This document shows positions 50,066 to 56,756 of a DNA stretch of 64,000 nucleotides, piece by piece. Under the pieces are notes generated by a model, which had not been told where the DNA came from, did not search any database, and worked only from the letters and a program-made list of their open reading frames with translations. The position numbers and the translations under genes were made by a program. Position 1 is the first letter of the stretch; every line of letters starts with the position of its first letter. Source of the DNA: SIG672 sp045605765 (GTDB taxonomy: Bacteria; Bacillota; Clostridia; Oscillospirales; CAG-272); assembly GCA_045605765.1 (NCBI GenBank), contig JAZUQQ010000027.1, forward strand, positions 1-64,000. The letters run 5' to 3'.

Positions 50066-50280
50066 TATAACGCCTTACGGCGCGTGATATGGACACCTGC
50101 GGTGTCGTGATATAGAACGCTTCGCGTTCGTGATATGTCGCTTGCGCGACGTAAGGCGATAGCGTTCCACGCGCACAAAGTGCGCATATCACGAAAGCCA
50201 ACGGCTTTCCATATCACGCGCGACGAAGTTGCGCTATATCACGACGGCAACGCCGTCCATATCACTCCACCGTAGGTGGA
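50062..50280. repeat. Array of short hairpins separated by GTGATAT / ATATCAC heptamers
   Basis: Four GTGATAT heptamers (50062, 50084, 50107, 50130) are each followed by a short hairpin with a 3-4-nt loop: CGCC-TTAC-GGCG, GACACC-TGC-GGTGTC, GAACGC-TTC-GCGTTC and GTCGC-TTGC-GCGAC. A central part (50151-50185) holds GTAAGGCG and AGCGTTC, the complements of hairpin arms 1 and 3, and a GCGCA…TGCGC hairpin. Then four inverted heptamers ATATCAC (50186, 50211, 50236, 50259), each followed by a hairpin: GAAAGCC-AAC-GGCTTTC, GCGCGAC-GAA-GTTGCGC, GACGGC-AAC-GCCGTC and TCCACC-GTA-GGTGGA. Period 22-25 bp. A further hairpin at the left edge pairs the rlmD tail TTTGTCTGAC with GTCAGACAAA. Confidence 0.95.
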
Positions 50281-50295
50281 CTAAAAGGAGTATTT

Positions 50296-50649
50296 ATGGC
50301 AAAAACCTCACACGGGCTCGCGATCGAATTTGCAGTTGAGATTACTGAATTGTGCTCAAAAATAAAGGGACGACCTGAATATACAAAACAACTTATTCGC
50401 AGTGCTTCTTCGATCAGCGCAAACATTGCAGAAGCAAAATATGCCGAGAGTAATGCCGACTTTGTTCATAAGCTCGAAATAGCCCAAAAGGAAGCAAACG
50501 AAACCGAAACGTGGCTTAGTGTTTTGTGTAAGAGCGGTATTATTGATGAGCTCACTTTCAAATCCTTGCGAAACAAGTGTGGTAAGATCAGAAGAATGTT
50601 GATTGCTTCGATTACTACTGTTAAGTCCAAAATGAACGGACAAAAGTGA
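50296..50649 (+). CDS. Four-helix-bundle protein (S23 / 23S rRNA intervening-sequence protein family)
   Basis: A 117-residue all-helical protein: GLAIEFAVEITELCSKIKGRPEYTKQLIRSASSISANIAEAKYAES, then NADFVHKLEIAQKEANETETWLSVLCKSGIIDELTFKSLRNKCGKIRRMLIASITTVKSK. The QLIRSASSISANIAEA and KLEIAQKEANETETWL motifs are diagnostic of the four-helix-bundle family first seen in 23S rRNA intervening sequences; Avd of diversity-generating retroelements has the same fold. Members bind nucleic acid through a basic surface. AAAAGGAG ribosome site 16 bp after the hairpin array, so protein and array are likely functional partners; no reverse transcriptase is nearby. Confidence 0.9.
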   Translation: MAKTSHGLAIEFAVEITELCSKIKGRPEYTKQLIRSASSISANIAEAKYAESNADFVHKLEIAQKEANETETWLSVLCKSGIIDELTFKSLRNKCGKIRRMLIASITTVKSKMNGQK

Positions 50650-50756
50650 TTTTTGAGCAAAACTCGAAAGTGCATTTTACAGCTGTTTAGTATAACATAT
50701 CGAAAGGCTTATCATATGATAGACAGAAGTAAACAAGAAGATAAGGAGAAATTAAA

Positions 50757-51476
50757 ATGAAAATTTTATCCATTGGAAACAGCTTTTCCCAAGATGCGCA
50801 AAGATATCTGCATTGCCTTGCAAAACACGACGGTACAGAATTGAAGACCGTAAATCTTTATATCGGTGGTTGCCCTTTGCGAAAGCATTATCTTAATATG
50901 CTGGATAATAACACCGCGTATGATTTTGAATTTAACGGAGAACAAACAGGCATCAAGGTTTCCATCTGACAAGCACTTGTCAGCGATGATTGGGATTTTA
51001 TCACCTTACAACAGGCAAGTCCTTTGAGTGGACAATATAAAACCTTCTCGCCCTATATCGAGGCACTGGCTGAATATGTCAAAAATTATTGCCCTCACGC
51101 AAAAATTCTGATACATCAGACATGGGCATATGAAAATGGCTCTGAAAAACTGATGCGCTTGGGTTATGTTTCTCCCAAAGAAATGCTATCTGCCATTTGC
51201 GATTGTTATAGCAAAGCGGCGCAGAATATCAATGCTTACGGAATCATCCCTTGCGGTGAAGCCATGATGCAGGCTTTGGATATGGGTATTGGAAAGGTAC
51301 ATCGCTATACTTTTCATGCATCTCTTGGAGTAGGCAGATATTTGTTGGCGCTTTGCTGGTATAAAATCCTGACGAAAAAGGATATCACAGGCAACTCGTT
51401 TAACGATTTTGACGTGCCCGTAACCGAACAAGAAAGAGAAATCGTAATAAAAGCGGTAAATTCTATAATGGTATAA
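50757..51476 (+). pseudogene. DUF4886 / SGNH-hydrolase-like gene broken by an in-frame TGA
   Basis: Starts MKILSIGNSFSQDAQRYLHCLAKHDG, the DUF4886 start with the catalytic Ser in GNSFS, and continues in the same frame through TGA at 50967-50969 into QALVSDDWDFITLQQASPLSGQ…, KILIHQTWAYENGS, YGIIPCGEAMMQAL and FHASLGVGRYLLALCWYKIL. Family members are single proteins of about 250 residues. The TGA replaces a sense codon between KVSI and QALVSDDW. The segment before the His motif also looks shorter than usual. Either a nonsense-decayed gene or a read-through; decay is more likely inside this inserted unit. GGAG ribosome site present. Confidence 0.8.
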
Positions 51477-51500
51477 ATTATACCTTTTACTCTTTTTACC

Positions 51501-51527
51501 CACGTTGAGAGTGTCGTTTGTCTGACG
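51501..51527 (+). repeat. 27-bp direct repeat, right copy
   Basis: Identical to 50018-50044. In the rlmD reading frame it continues ACG AGA AAA TAA, a plausible original end of rlmD. Confidence 0.92.
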
Positions 51528-51571
51528 AGAAAATAACCGTTCTTTTATTTACCAAGCACAAAGAAAGGACA

Positions 51572-51910
51572 ATGCAAATGGCAGAAATGAAACTCCACCA
51601 CGCTCCGTTTGAGATGATAAAAAGCGGAGAAAAGACAATAGAGCTTCGTCTGTTTGACGAAAAGCGCAGACTTCTCGAGATCGGAGAAAAAATTGTATTT
51701 ACCGACACCGCCACGGGAGAAAAGCTGACAAAAACAGTTTTGAAGCTGCATACATTTGACAGCTTTGACGAGCTATACAAAGCTCTGCCTCTTTTACAAT
51801 GTGGTTACACCAAAGAAAATATTGGTACGGCGCATCCTCGCGATATGGAAGCGTATTATTCCGCGGATCAGCAAAAAAAATACGGTGTTATCGGAATAGA
51901 GCTTGAGTGA
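51572..51910 (+). CDS. ASCH-domain protein
   Basis: A 112-residue protein of the ASCH (PUA-like) fold: MKLHHAPFEMIKSGEKTIELRLFDEKRRLLEIGEKIVFTDTATGEKLTKTVLKLHTFDSFDELYKALPLLQCGYT and EAYYSADQQKKYGVIGIEL. The GEKTIELRLFDEKR motif is typical. ASCH proteins are thought to bind RNA or modified nucleosides; some are amidohydrolases of acetylated cytidine. AAAGGAC precedes two in-frame ATG codons (51572 and 51578); either may be used. Confidence 0.85.
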   Translation: MQMAEMKLHHAPFEMIKSGEKTIELRLFDEKRRLLEIGEKIVFTDTATGEKLTKTVLKLHTFDSFDELYKALPLLQCGYTKENIGTAHPRDMEAYYSADQQKKYGVIGIELE

Positions 51911-51956
51911 CAACTCCAAATACAATTACTTTTGACTCTCTTTACATCAAAGCCCA

Positions 51957-51985
51957 TTGACAAAAGTACACTAAACATATAAAAT
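51957..51985 (+). promoter_or_regulatory. Promoter of the DUF3267 gene
   Basis: TTGACA (51957-51962), 17-nt spacer, TAAAAT (51980-51985). Confidence 0.7.
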
Positions 51986-52017
51986 ATATATATCCAACTT
52001 CTCAAAGGAGAAAACAG

Positions 52018-52623
52018 ATGGAAAAGAATTTTGAAAAAGAGCTCCCCGAAGGATACACCGAGGTGCTTCACATAAACGCGAAAGATAAGAAGCTCGGTCT
52101 TATTTTCAACGCCATCGCGCTCGTAGTTATGGTCGCAGTGCTTGCTATTGCTTTTGTTCCTGTAATGATACGCGGAAATATGACCGTAGAGAGCGACGAG
52201 CTCTTTGCCGCTTACGTAGTCTTTATAGCTTCAATGCTTATTTACATAGTTCTTCACGAACTCGTACACGGAGTTGCATACAAGCATATGACCGGCGAAA
52301 AGCTCACCTTCGGTATGAGTTGGAGCTGCGCATTTTGCGGCGTTCCAAACATATACGTCTACCGCAGGACTGCGCTTATCGCTTGCGCCGCTCCGCTTGT
52401 ACTGTTTTCGGTAATACTCATTCCGCTAACCGTTTCACTCTATTTCGCAAGCACGCTTTTCTACTTTATAAGCGCGTTCGTTTTAGGTCTGCATCTTGGT
52501 GGTTGCTGCGGAGATCTCTATTTGATCGGTCTTTTGCTCTTCAAATTTAAAAATGAAAATGTGCTTGTGCGCGACACAGGTCCAGAACAGTTTTTATATG
52601 TTCCAAGCGATATGAAGCTTTAA
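52018..52623 (+). CDS. DUF3267 membrane protein, putative intramembrane metalloprotease
   Basis: A 201-residue protein with about four helices: IFNAIALVVMVAVLAIAFVPV, LFAAYVVFIASMLIYIVLHELVHGVAY, LIACAAPLVLFSVILIPLTV, FYFISAFVLGLHLGGCCGDL. Helix 2 runs into HELVH, a zinc HExxH motif, followed by GVAYKHMTGEKLTFGMSW, the DUF3267 signature. The C-terminal RDTGPEQFLYVPSD is typical too. Substrate unknown. AAAGGAG ribosome site; own promoter. Confidence 0.88.
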   Translation: MEKNFEKELPEGYTEVLHINAKDKKLGLIFNAIALVVMVAVLAIAFVPVMIRGNMTVESDELFAAYVVFIASMLIYIVLHELVHGVAYKHMTGEKLTFGMSWSCAFCGVPNIYVYRRTALIACAAPLVLFSVILIPLTVSLYFASTLFYFISAFVLGLHLGGCCGDLYLIGLLLFKFKNENVLVRDTGPEQFLYVPSDMKL

Positions 52624-52632
52624 AAAGCCACT

Positions 52633-53415
52633 ATGAAAAGAACTTTGATGACTCCAACCGTTGCAAACTATCCGAGCGAGCTCAGATCTCTCTTCGATGG
52701 TGCAACGGTTTACGACAGTAGCTGTTCGCCAGAAGCTAAGGTGCTTTTTATCGACAAAGACCGCGGATATTATATCAAGTCGGCGGACAAGAGCTCTCTC
52801 GAATACGAAGCAAAGCTCACCAGATATTTTAACAAAAAAGGGCTCGGTGCCAAGGTTCTTGCTTATATTTCGCAAGAAAAAGACTTTTTACTCACCGAGC
52901 GCGTGATCGGCGAGGACTGCACTCACACGGACTACATCTCCTATCCAAAAAGACTGTGCGACGTAACCGCCGAGCATCTTCGCGCTCTGCACGAGCTTGA
53001 TTTTTCGGACTGCCCGATAGATCAAACCTCAAATTACATCGCCACCGCCGAGAAAAATTACAAGCTCGGAAACTACGATACCTCGCTTTTCCCAGACAAC
53101 TGGGGATACAGGTCAGCAGAGGAAGCGTGGAAGATCATCTGCAATCACAAGGGCAATCTGAAAAACGAGGTGTTGCTTCACGGTGACTACTGCCTTCCGA
53201 ATATTATACTCGATAACTGGAAATTTTCCGCATTTATCGACGTCGGAAACGGTGGAGTCGGAGATCGGCACGTCGATCTTTTCTGGGGCGCGTGGTCACT
53301 TCTCTTTAATCTTAAAACAGACAATTACCGCGAGAGGTTTTTTGATGCCTACGGCAGAGATCTCGTTGACACGGAAAAGCTGAAAATCATCGCAGCGTTC
53401 GAAGTTTTCGGATAA
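52633..53415 (+). CDS. Aminoglycoside phosphotransferase-family kinase
   Basis: A 260-residue protein kinase-like phosphotransferase similar in layout to APH(3'). N-lobe YDSSCSPEAKVLFIDKDRGYYIKSADKSSLEYEAKLTRYFNKKGLGAKVLAY with the ATP-binding Lys in YYIKSA; hinge FLLTERVIGEDC; catalytic loop LLHGDYCLPNIILDNWKFSAFIDVGNGGVGDRHVDLFW with Asp in HGDYCLPN and Asp in IDVGNGG. These match antibiotic kinases of the APH(3') group, but many family members phosphorylate other alcohols. Whether it confers resistance is not known. 9 bp after the DUF3267 gene. Confidence 0.85.
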   Translation: MKRTLMTPTVANYPSELRSLFDGATVYDSSCSPEAKVLFIDKDRGYYIKSADKSSLEYEAKLTRYFNKKGLGAKVLAYISQEKDFLLTERVIGEDCTHTDYISYPKRLCDVTAEHLRALHELDFSDCPIDQTSNYIATAEKNYKLGNYDTSLFPDNWGYRSAEEAWKIICNHKGNLKNEVLLHGDYCLPNIILDNWKFSAFIDVGNGGVGDRHVDLFWGAWSLLFNLKTDNYRERFFDAYGRDLVDTEKLKIIAAFEVFG

Positions 53416-53470
53416 AAAGAAAAAAACGTAGCGCGGATCTCTCATCAGAACGTACGAAAGGAAAAAAGAT

Positions 53471-54214
53471 ATGGCAATTAAAGACGGACTTTCAAATGCA
53501 TCGACCTCTATGAACTCTTTTCTTATGATAGGACAATCCAATATGGCGGGAAGAGGTCATTTTCACGAGGTAGAACCAATAAATAACAAGCTATGTCATA
53601 TGCTCCGTATGGGCAGATGGCAGAAAATGAGCGAGCCTATAAATCCAGACAGAGATATGTTTAACCCTGATTGGCACAGCGGTATAAGTCTTGCAGCAAG
53701 CTTTGCAGACGATTTCGCAAAGTATACTGATAAGCCCGTCGGACTTGTCCCATGTGCAGACGGCGGTACTAATATGGATCAGTGGGCAGTAGGCGGAGTG
53801 CTTTACGATCACGCGCTATTTATGACAAAACTAGCAATGCGCACATCAAATCTTTGCGGAATCCTTTGGCACCAAGGAGAGAGTGACTGCGGAAATGACG
53901 ATCGCGTTAACGCATACAAGGACAAGTTCATAACTATGATAACCACTCTCCGCCGCGATCTCGGTGACGAAAATATACCCGTAATTATCGGAGAAATCGG
54001 CACAAATATTGCCGATCGCTACGGTCTTGGCGACCGCCCTGTCAAAATAAACGCTGTTTTTGGCGAAATAGCAAAAGAACTTCCAATGTGTGCAGTCGCA
54101 TCCTCAGAAGGTCTGACGCTCAACTCTGACTTTCTCCACTTTGATGCGGTATCACTCCGCACATTCGGTCACAGATATTTCAATGCCTACAAGAGTCTTC
54201 TGCATCAAGACTGA
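53471..54214 (+). CDS. SGNH-fold acetylesterase (sialate O-acetylesterase / CE6-like)
   Basis: A 247-residue cytoplasmic esterase: SFLMIGQSNMAGRGHF (nucleophile Ser in GQSNMAG), VPCADGGTNMDQWA, ILWHQGESDCGNDDRVNAYKDKF (WHQGESD) and the catalytic His in LHFDAVSLRTFGHRYF. No signal peptide, so it probably deacetylates small acetylated sugars inside the cell. Stop overlaps the tail of the convergent minus-strand gene by 10 bp. Confidence 0.88.
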   Translation: MAIKDGLSNASTSMNSFLMIGQSNMAGRGHFHEVEPINNKLCHMLRMGRWQKMSEPINPDRDMFNPDWHSGISLAASFADDFAKYTDKPVGLVPCADGGTNMDQWAVGGVLYDHALFMTKLAMRTSNLCGILWHQGESDCGNDDRVNAYKDKFITMITTLRRDLGDENIPVIIGEIGTNIADRYGLGDRPVKINAVFGEIAKELPMCAVASSEGLTLNSDFLHFDAVSLRTFGHRYFNAYKSLLHQD

Positions 54215-54471
54215 TAATATAAAGGCAGGGTGTCGTACACAATATCGTGAAGATGGCAGGGTTCCACCTCTTCTTTTGCCAGAAGATAAAGAAATCGTTC
54301 GGCACTTTCTCTGTCGCAACAGATATCTTCAGCAAAAGATATGTCATCTGATGTCTCTATGCTCATCGAATATATATCGTCTTCACGCGTCTTGGAGATA
54401 TAAAGTTTATACGTTATCAACATATTGATTGAATTTTGCTTATTTATTACAACTAACTCACGTAAATTCAT
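54205..54471 (-). CDS. Small DUF6514-like protein
   Basis: An 88-residue protein with a good AAAGAGGATAAAT ribosome site. The C-terminal half (TYKLYISKTREDDIYSMSIETSDDISFAEDICCDRESAERFLYLLAKEEVEPCHLHDIVYDTL) matches the pattern of small clostridial DUF6514 proteins: beta-strand pair, then DRESAERFLYLLA helix and V-x-P-x-x-L-x-D-x-V end. Function unknown. The first ~16 residues could be extra if Met at residue 17 is used. Confidence 0.6.
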   Translation of the reverse strand: MNLRELVVINKQNSINMLITYKLYISKTREDDIYSMSIETSDDISFAEDICCDRESAERFLYLLAKEEVEPCHLHDIVYDTLPLYYQS

Positions 54472-54691
54472 ATTTATCCTCTTTTTTCACTACATATTGT
54501 GTCTTTCGTTCAGCATTTACAACATCATAATACCATATTTTGATATTTACGTCTCCTATCGTAACTATGCGTGCTTCGACAAGGAAACGCTTTAACGCAT
54601 CATTTTTGCGTTTTTTTGATGAATAATAAATTACGATTTGTATAAATATACCTGTTTTATAATAAAATTGTGAAGCTAAAAACGCCTGCAA
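54458..54691 (-). CDS. Small hypothetical protein overlapping the DUF6514-like gene
   Basis: A 77-residue frame overlapping the following gene by 14 bp. The segment RFLVEARIVTIGDVNIKIWYYDVVNAERKTQYVVKKEDKYEF has alternating hydrophobic residues as in beta-strands and looks protein-like, and resembles the strand-rich start of DUF6514 proteins. The first part (MQAFLASQFYYKTGIFIQ) lacks a ribosome site. It may be a real small gene, or the two frames may be halves of one gene split by a frameshift. Confidence 0.35.
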   Translation of the reverse strand: MQAFLASQFYYKTGIFIQIVIYYSSKKRKNDALKRFLVEARIVTIGDVNIKIWYYDVVNAERKTQYVVKKEDKYEFT

Positions 54692-54733
54692 ACCACACTA
54701 TATATTGATTTATACTAACTAAAGGGAGGTACA

Positions 54734-55357
54734 ATGAAAAAAAATCAACAAAAAGAACCCACGAAAATGAGCAGAGTGCTCTCGCTTGCTTGGGTATTCT
54801 TCAAGATAGGTCTGCTCACCTTCGGTGGCGGATACGCTATGATACCGATAATTCAGTCAGAGGTTTCGGAGAAGCGGGGCTGGATAAGAGAAGAAGAGCT
54901 TATGCAAGTTATCACCATAGCCGAATCCACGCCCGGTCCTATAGCAATAAACTCGGCGACTTACGTCGGATATAAGATTTGCGGCGTGCTCGGCTCGATA
55001 GCGGCAACCGTTTCGGTCGTGCTCGCTCCCTTTACTATCATATATCTCATATCGCTTTTTCTCGAAGCCTTTATGCGCTTCACGGTAGTTGAAAACGCTT
55101 TCAGGGGTATTCAGATAGCGGTTGCATTTTTGATACTGTCTGCGGGAATAAAGTTTATCAAAAAGCTTAAAAAAGAGATCTTCCCGATAGTAGCGGTATC
55201 TTTGACCGTCGCCATAATGCTCCTTCTCGACGTTTTCGCGCTTTCCTTCTCCTCGGTATATCTTATAATTATGGGAGCACTCGCAGGATTTGTCATAACT
55301 GCGATCAGTCTTTCTCAGAAAAAGAAAGCAGATAAAAAGGGGGACAAGAACAAATGA
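54734..55357 (+). CDS. Chromate transporter half-subunit (CHR family), first
   Basis: A 207-residue membrane protein with about five helices and the CHR signature near the start: AWVFFKIGLLTFGGGYAMIPIIQSEVSEKRGWIREEELMQVITIAESTPGPIAINSATYVGYK. The GGGYAM, W-x-E/R and STPGPIAIN motifs are canonical. Two half-size proteins are known to work as a pair; actual substrate (chromate or another oxyanion) is not established. AAAGGGAGG ribosome site. It overlaps the next gene by 4 nt. Confidence 0.93.
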   Translation: MKKNQQKEPTKMSRVLSLAWVFFKIGLLTFGGGYAMIPIIQSEVSEKRGWIREEELMQVITIAESTPGPIAINSATYVGYKICGVLGSIAATVSVVLAPFTIIYLISLFLEAFMRFTVVENAFRGIQIAVAFLILSAGIKFIKKLKKEIFPIVAVSLTVAIMLLLDVFALSFSSVYLIIMGALAGFVITAISLSQKKKADKKGDKNK

Positions 55358-55962
55358 TGGTATGTCTTGAACTTTTCCTCACATTCTTTAAAATAGGCAT
55401 CGTTTCCTTCGGCGGCGGATACGCGATGCTCGCTCTTATGACCGACGAAATACTCGCTCACGGCTGGCTTGAAAGCGAAATGATAAAGAACTTTATCGGT
55501 ATCGCGGAGTCCACCCCCGGTCCTATATCAATAAATATGTCAACCTTTGTCGGAAGCTCGCAGTACGGATTTTTGGGAGCTTTCTGCGCTACGCTCGGTA
55601 TGGTTCTTCCCTCGTTTATTATCATTCTGATAATCGCTTCCCTACTCAAATCATTTCTTAAAAATCCTTACGTAAGCGGAACGCTCGCGGGAGCTCAGCC
55701 CGTAGCGGTCGGACTCATCGCGGCAACAGGTCTTAGCTTTATGATCGCGGTATTCTTCCCTGATTTCGGAAACACGAATATTCTGTCAGCTATAAAAAAC
55801 GTACAGACCGACGTTGCGACCTATATCCTCGCCGCACTCATCTTCGCCTTTATGCTTATTTTCAGTAAAATAAAGAAAAAGCAGCCATCGCCAGTAATGC
55901 TTATACTTTTTTCCGCACTTATGGGAATTATCGTTTGCCCGATAGTTGAACTGATAAAATGA
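55354..55962 (+). CDS. Chromate transporter half-subunit (CHR family), second
   Basis: A 202-residue partner with the same signature: TFFKIGIVSFGGGYAMLALMTDEILAHGWLESEMIKNFIGIAESTPGPISINMSTFVGSSQYG, and about five helices. Start ATG 55354 overlaps the stop of the first half (ATGA-type overlap), and its own stop overlaps the following gene by 4 nt. Three genes are thus translationally coupled. Confidence 0.93.
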   Translation: MMVCLELFLTFFKIGIVSFGGGYAMLALMTDEILAHGWLESEMIKNFIGIAESTPGPISINMSTFVGSSQYGFLGAFCATLGMVLPSFIIILIIASLLKSFLKNPYVSGTLAGAQPVAVGLIAATGLSFMIAVFFPDFGNTNILSAIKNVQTDVATYILAALIFAFMLIFSKIKKKQPSPVMLILFSALMGIIVCPIVELIK

Positions 55963-56744
55963 AGGACTTTATTCCAACCAGCGCTATCCCGGGCGATAGC
56001 GGAAGGTTTAAAGAAGCGTGCGATCTCGCGCGAAGCTGCGCGTATGACGACGAGGCTCCAAGCGAAATAGGAACGCTTTCCGAGCGCAGACTCCATAGCG
56101 TACTGAAATTTTATTACGAGAACGATATTTCTCTGCACGAGGTTAAGATCGGACGCTTTTTCGCGGACATCGTGAGCGGCAGTCAGATCGTCGAGATCCA
56201 GACAGGAGATCTCGGAAGGCTCAGGCGTAAGCTCGACGCCTTTTTGAAGGATCATACGGTCACCGTCGTACACCCTCTGGCGAAAAACTGCGTTATTTCG
56301 CGCATTGATCCCGAAACGGGAGAGAGCATCAGCCGTCGTAAAAGTCCGTATCACGCCGACATTTACAGTGCGATACCGCAGCTCTACCGCATACGACCGT
56401 ATCTTTCAAATCAGAATCTTGCGCTTCGGCTCGTTTTCCTCTCGGTAGAAGAATTCCGCACTCCTAACTGCAAAAGGTGGGGATCTCATAGAGGCTCTGT
56501 TCGTTTAGAACGCTTCCCCGAGGCGATCCACTACGAGATAGACCTTTCAACTCCCGAAGATTACCGTGTTTTTCTGCCCGAATCACTACCCGAAAGATTT
56601 ACCTCTGGCGATCTGAAAAGGGTAACGAAATGTCCGAACTCTTCCCTGCTTCTGAACATTCTCACAAGCGTCGGAACGGTCGAGCGCGTGGGGAAAACGG
56701 GCAATTCTTACATTTATGAGATAAAAAATAACCGCAGGACTTAG
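55959..56744 (+). CDS. Uncharacterised protein with a PD-(D/E)XK-like nuclease core
   Basis: A 261-residue soluble protein. The segment LHSVLKFYYENDISLHEVKIGRFFADIVSGSQIVEIQTGDLGRLRRKLDAFLKDHTVTVVHPL contains Glu-x-n-Asp-x-n-Glu-x-Gln (HEVKIGRFFADIV…VEIQT). That is the strand-turn-strand order of the PD-(D/E)XK fold, followed by a helix. The second half has YRIRPYLSNQNLALRLVFLSVEEFRT and a winged-helix-like C-terminus (KRVTKCPNSSLLLNILTSVGTVERVGKTGNSYIYEI). The family is widespread in clostridia with no known role. It is coupled to the chromate transporter genes by a 4-nt overlap. Confidence 0.65.
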   Translation: MKDFIPTSAIPGDSGRFKEACDLARSCAYDDEAPSEIGTLSERRLHSVLKFYYENDISLHEVKIGRFFADIVSGSQIVEIQTGDLGRLRRKLDAFLKDHTVTVVHPLAKNCVISRIDPETGESISRRKSPYHADIYSAIPQLYRIRPYLSNQNLALRLVFLSVEEFRTPNCKRWGSHRGSVRLERFPEAIHYEIDLSTPEDYRVFLPESLPERFTSGDLKRVTKCPNSSLLLNILTSVGTVERVGKTGNSYIYEIKNNRRT

Positions 56745-56756
56745 ATCCTGCAGTTT
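56734..56756 (+). terminator. Bidirectional terminator between the nuclease-like gene and cca
   Basis: GCAGGA / TCCTGC stem with TTTTTAT after it on the plus strand; it includes the stop codon TAG of the upstream gene. Confidence 0.65.

Larger units (their letters stand above)
50045..51527. mobile_element. Inserted unit at the end of rlmD: hairpin array, four-helix-bundle gene, broken DUF4886 gene
   Basis: The rlmD 3' end is duplicated (27 bp at 50018 and 51501), with about 1.46 kb between copies. After the right copy the rlmD frame would go on AGA AAA TAA, a normal ending, so the segment looks inserted into an intact rlmD. It contains the palindrome array, an S23/IVP-type gene and a decayed SGNH gene. 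No transposase is present. Mobility is inferred from the duplication; the mechanism is unknown. Confidence 0.6.

Noticed and set aside
50062..50280. CRISPR-like array (regular repeats with variable spacers)
   Set aside because: Repeats are only 7 bp, the spacers are palindromes, orientation flips halfway, and no cas genes are near.
50967..50969. TGA as a selenocysteine codon in the DUF4886 gene
   Set aside because: Position does not match a redox residue of the family, no SECIS-like hairpin is obvious downstream, and no selenoprotein machinery is nearby.
52633..53415. Acquired antibiotic resistance gene
   Set aside because: APH-like kinases are common chromosomal genes; no mobile markers flank it and base composition is like its neighbours, so resistance is not claimed.
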